From Verrucomicrobiota bacterium (GTDB taxonomy: Bacteria; Verrucomicrobiota; Verrucomicrobiia; Opitutales; Opitutaceae), in contig JACTNC010000050.1 of NCBI GenBank assembly GCA_014584295.1, forward strand, positions 124,001 through 188,000: a DNA stretch of 64,000 nucleotides, read 5' to 3'. The notes beneath the pieces are model-generated. The model saw nothing but the letters and a program-made list of their open reading frames with translations, searched no databases and was not told the origin of the DNA. Positions 62,207-64,000 of this stretch are shown here, piece after piece. The position numbers and the translations under genes are program-made. Numbering within the stretch: position 1 is the first letter of the stretch; the number at the start of each line of letters is the position of its first letter.

Positions 62207-63178
62207 TTAGGCCGGAAGTGGCAGGGTTGCCAGGATGCGCTTGAGAATGGCCGTAACCGCACGCCGTTCCTCGAGCGCATCGCTCGATTGACGTCCAAGC
62301 GCGAGACGGTGAGCAAGTACGGGCAGCACAAGGGCAACCACATCTTCAGGCAGCACAAAATCGCGACCCAGAATCAACGCACGTGACTGGGCTGCGGCCT
62401 TCAACCCGAGACCTCCGCGCACACTGATGCCTGCCTTGATTTCCGTCTCCATGCGGGTGGCCGCAACAATCCTCAGGAGGTAGTCGAGTACGCTTTCCTC
62501 GACGAACACCTGCGCCGCCAGAGTCTGGAGCTGCAGGATTTCCTCCCGCGAAACCACGCGGTTCAAACGGATGTCGTCGTATGAGCCTCGTGCCGCTCGA
62601 AGTATCTCCAGTTCATCCGCCGGCTGGGGATACCCCATGTGAATCCGCATAAGAAACCGATCCATCTGGCTTTCCGGCAGCGGAAATGTCCCCTCATAGT
62701 CGACTGGATTCTGTGTCGCGAAAACCATGAAGGGGGAACCTACGGCATGCGTTTCCCCATCGACGGTTACCCGGGCACGATCCATTACCTCGAGAAGCGC
62801 TGACTGTGTTTTCGGTGTCGCCCGGTTGATCTCATCCGCAAGGACCACATTCGCAAAAACCGGGCCTGGTCTGAAGACAAACCCCCTTACCGAATCATCA
62901 TAGATCGCCACACCTGTCACATCCCCGGGCAGCAGGTCGCTTGTGAACTGTATGCGCGAAAAATCCCCGTCCATCGACTTTGCGAGCGAATAGGCCAGCG
63001 TCGTCTTGCCAAGGCCGGGAAGGTCTTCGATCAGGAGATGGCCCCCTGCAACCAGGCAGGTCAGCACATGCTGGATGACATCGTCCTTTCCCTTGATAGT
63101 GAGCCGCATGTTGGTGCGAATCCGCTCAATGGAGGTTCTCGCTTCCGAAACAGCGGCAGGGGAAAGGAAATCACTCAT
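62207..63178 (-). CDS. MoxR-family AAA ATPase
   Basis: A 323-residue AAA+ protein. Walker A is in [17 protein letters not shown], Walker B in [22 protein letters not shown], sensor 1 in [23 protein letters not shown] and sensor 2 in [33 protein letters not shown] is the MoxR hallmark. It is thought to act as a chaperone-like ATPase for vWA/DUF58 partners. First gene of the three-gene cluster; ATG at 63178. Confidence 0.95.
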   Translation of the reverse strand: MSDFLSPAAVSEARTSIERIRTNMRLTIKGKDDVIQHVLTCLVAGGHLLIEDLPGLGKTTLAYSLAKSMDGDFSRIQFTSDLLPGDVTGVAIYDDSVRGFVFRPGPVFANVVLADEINRATPKTQSALLEVMDRARVTVDGETHAVGSPFMVFATQNPVDYEGTFPLPESQMDRFLMRIHMGYPQPADELEILRAARGSYDDIRLNRVVSREEILQLQTLAAQVFVEESVLDYLLRIVAATRMETEIKAGISVRGGLGLKAAAQSRALILGRDFVLPEDVVALVLPVLAHRLALGRQSSDALEERRAVTAILKRILATLPLPA

Positions 63179-63309
63179 GGGAAATACGCTGGAATTGGCG
63201 TGCGTCAGGTCAACGAACAGGTGTCCGAAGGGATCCCGCGGGAGAAGACTTTACGTTCTCTTCGCAATATGGACCTTGGGATGACGAGGATGCTCGCGAA
63301 ACGCACGAT

Positions 63310-64000
63310 TCAGGAAAGAAGTTCGATCAGCCGGGTGAAGATGCGGTTTACTTTCTGCTGGTTGTCCTTCACGAGATTTCTGAAGGCCTCAAAATCGATG
63401 GATGTGCCCTCCAGTCCGTTGGCATAGTTGTCAATGATGCCGAGGCTATTGTATCGGATGCCGACCTCGGAGCAGAGGTCCGCTTCATGCGCCGCGGTCA
63501 TGCCCACGACATCCCCCCAGTGACGAAGGATCGCAATTTCTGCTTTTGTTTCGAAACGGGGACCGCGCATCTGGACGTAGACTTTTTCCAGCTCAAAGAC
63601 AAACTCCGGCGACAGCGCAGAGGTGATCATCGGAATCAATGTGTTGGATATTCCCGGAGCACCTCCCTTCAGCTCGCCGTCAAAAAATGTCTGCGGGGGG
63701 CTCTGCAGATTCACGTAGTCGCTGCAGGACACCAAGGTCCCTGGTGGCAATTCACGCTTGAGTGAACCCACGGAATTGAAGGAAACGACATCCTCAAACC
63801 CCAGGTCGGCCAAAGCCCGAATGTTTGCGCGGTAATTGATCGAGTGTGGCGGAAGCGGAACACCATAGCCATGGCGATTGATCAGGACCTGATTCCCATG
63901 AGACTTGTAAGTAACGATTCCGTAGGGAGTCTTGATGCTTCGCACGTCCCATTTCTCAAAAAGCGTCGAGTTTACGATGCTGGTTCCACTGATAAACGCG
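63310..64000 (-). CDS. Purine nucleoside / methylthioadenosine phosphorylase family (N-terminus cut by window edge)
   Basis: 230 codons of a PNP/UDP-2 family phosphorylase continue through the window edge; reading past 63945 gives ISGTSIVNSTLFEKWDV, so 63945 is not the start. INRHGYGVPLPPHSINYRANI (phosphate/ribose site), SVGSLKRELPPGTLV, QMRGPRFETKAEI and GMTAAHEADLCSEVGI are the class motifs. The base-specificity loop reads IIDNYANG, unlike the VTDYD of typical MTA phosphorylase. It cleaves MTA or a related purine nucleoside with phosphate; which one is unclear. Confidence 0.85.
   Translation of the reverse strand, partial: AFISGTSIVNSTLFEKWDVRSIKTPYGIVTYKSHGNQVLINRHGYGVPLPPHSINYRANIRALADLGFEDVVSFNSVGSLKRELPPGTLVSCSDYVNLQSPPQTFFDGELKGGAPGISNTLIPMITSALSPEFVFELEKVYVQMRGPRFETKAEIAILRHWGDVVGMTAAHEADLCSEVGIRYNSLGIIDNYANGLEGTSIDFEAFRNLVKDNQQKVNRIFTRLIELLS

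Noticed and set aside
1..64000. CRISPR arrays, insertion sequences, prophage or integron features
   Set aside because: No regularly spaced repeats, transposase, integrase or phage structural genes were found on either strand.

Overview
This 64 kb window is an ordinary, densely packed chromosomal segment of a Gram-negative bacterium with moderately high G+C. The envelope genes (kdsB, a PagL-like lipid A deacylase, TolQ/TolR/TolA, an outer-membrane barrel-like protein) show a diderm with LPS. The gene mix (oleA/oleB, MoxR-DUF58-transglutaminase, SPFH plus zinc-ribbon pair, a TroA-type metal operon with a DtxR domain fused to a permease) fits Verrucomicrobiota, most likely Opitutales/Opitutaceae. 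That placement is inference: there is no rRNA gene here. I see no phage, insertion sequence, integrase, CRISPR array or plasmid backbone.

Layout. 1-5.0 kb: 3' part of nadC, a small conserved protein, an M32 carboxypeptidase, a repeat-bearing spacer, TatD nuclease, HPr, kdsB. 5.1-7.5 kb: a stand-alone receiver domain and a 649-residue membrane protein with degenerate M50-like motifs and two cyclic-nucleotide-binding-like domains. 7.5-11.4 kb: Fsr-like MFS exporter, EamA transporter and a fused Fbp-type ABC permease with no partner genes, all on the minus strand. 11.4-16.5 kb: divergent five-gene metal-uptake operon (binding protein, barrel-like protein, ATPase, permease fused to a DtxR/MntR-type regulator, second permease), with a possible DtxR-like operator upstream. 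16.5-21.3 kb: tRNA hydroxylase TrhO, PagL-like protein, sulfurtransferase, and the zinc-ribbon/SPFH pair. 21.4-24.7 kb: fabZ-like, fabI, oleA, oleB, without oleC or oleD. 24.8-29.0 kb: fabD-lepA-lepB. 29.1 kb: tRNA-Ala(GGC). 29.3-31.4 kb: tolQ-tolR-tolA. 31.6-35.4 kb: tmk, a DNA polymerase delta-prime-like gene, an esterase, serB-like phosphatase, and the zinc-independent ribosomal proteins bL31B and bL36. 35.7-44.5 kb: alkaline phosphatase, DASS symporter, gdhA, YqgE, dCMP deaminase, Nif3-like protein, aroQ, pgpA, pgsA, coaD. 44.7-48.2 kb: MacA/MacB-type tripartite ABC exporter. 48.4-52.5 kb: parB, LysM protein, fmt, der. 52.7-58.6 kb: a secreted apiosidase-like glycosidase, then pyruvate dehydrogenase E1alpha-E1beta-E2. 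58.7-63.2 kb: MoxR, DUF58 and transglutaminase cluster. 63.3-64 kb: a purine nucleoside/MTA phosphorylase running off the window.

Most of the window is housekeeping metabolism. The parts most worth following are the metal operon with its built-in membrane-bound regulator, the receiver/pseudo-M50/cNMP-like gene pair, the oleAB pair lacking oleCD, and a recurring translation-start pattern in which many genes have pyrimidine-rich leaders and no visible Shine-Dalgarno sequence.
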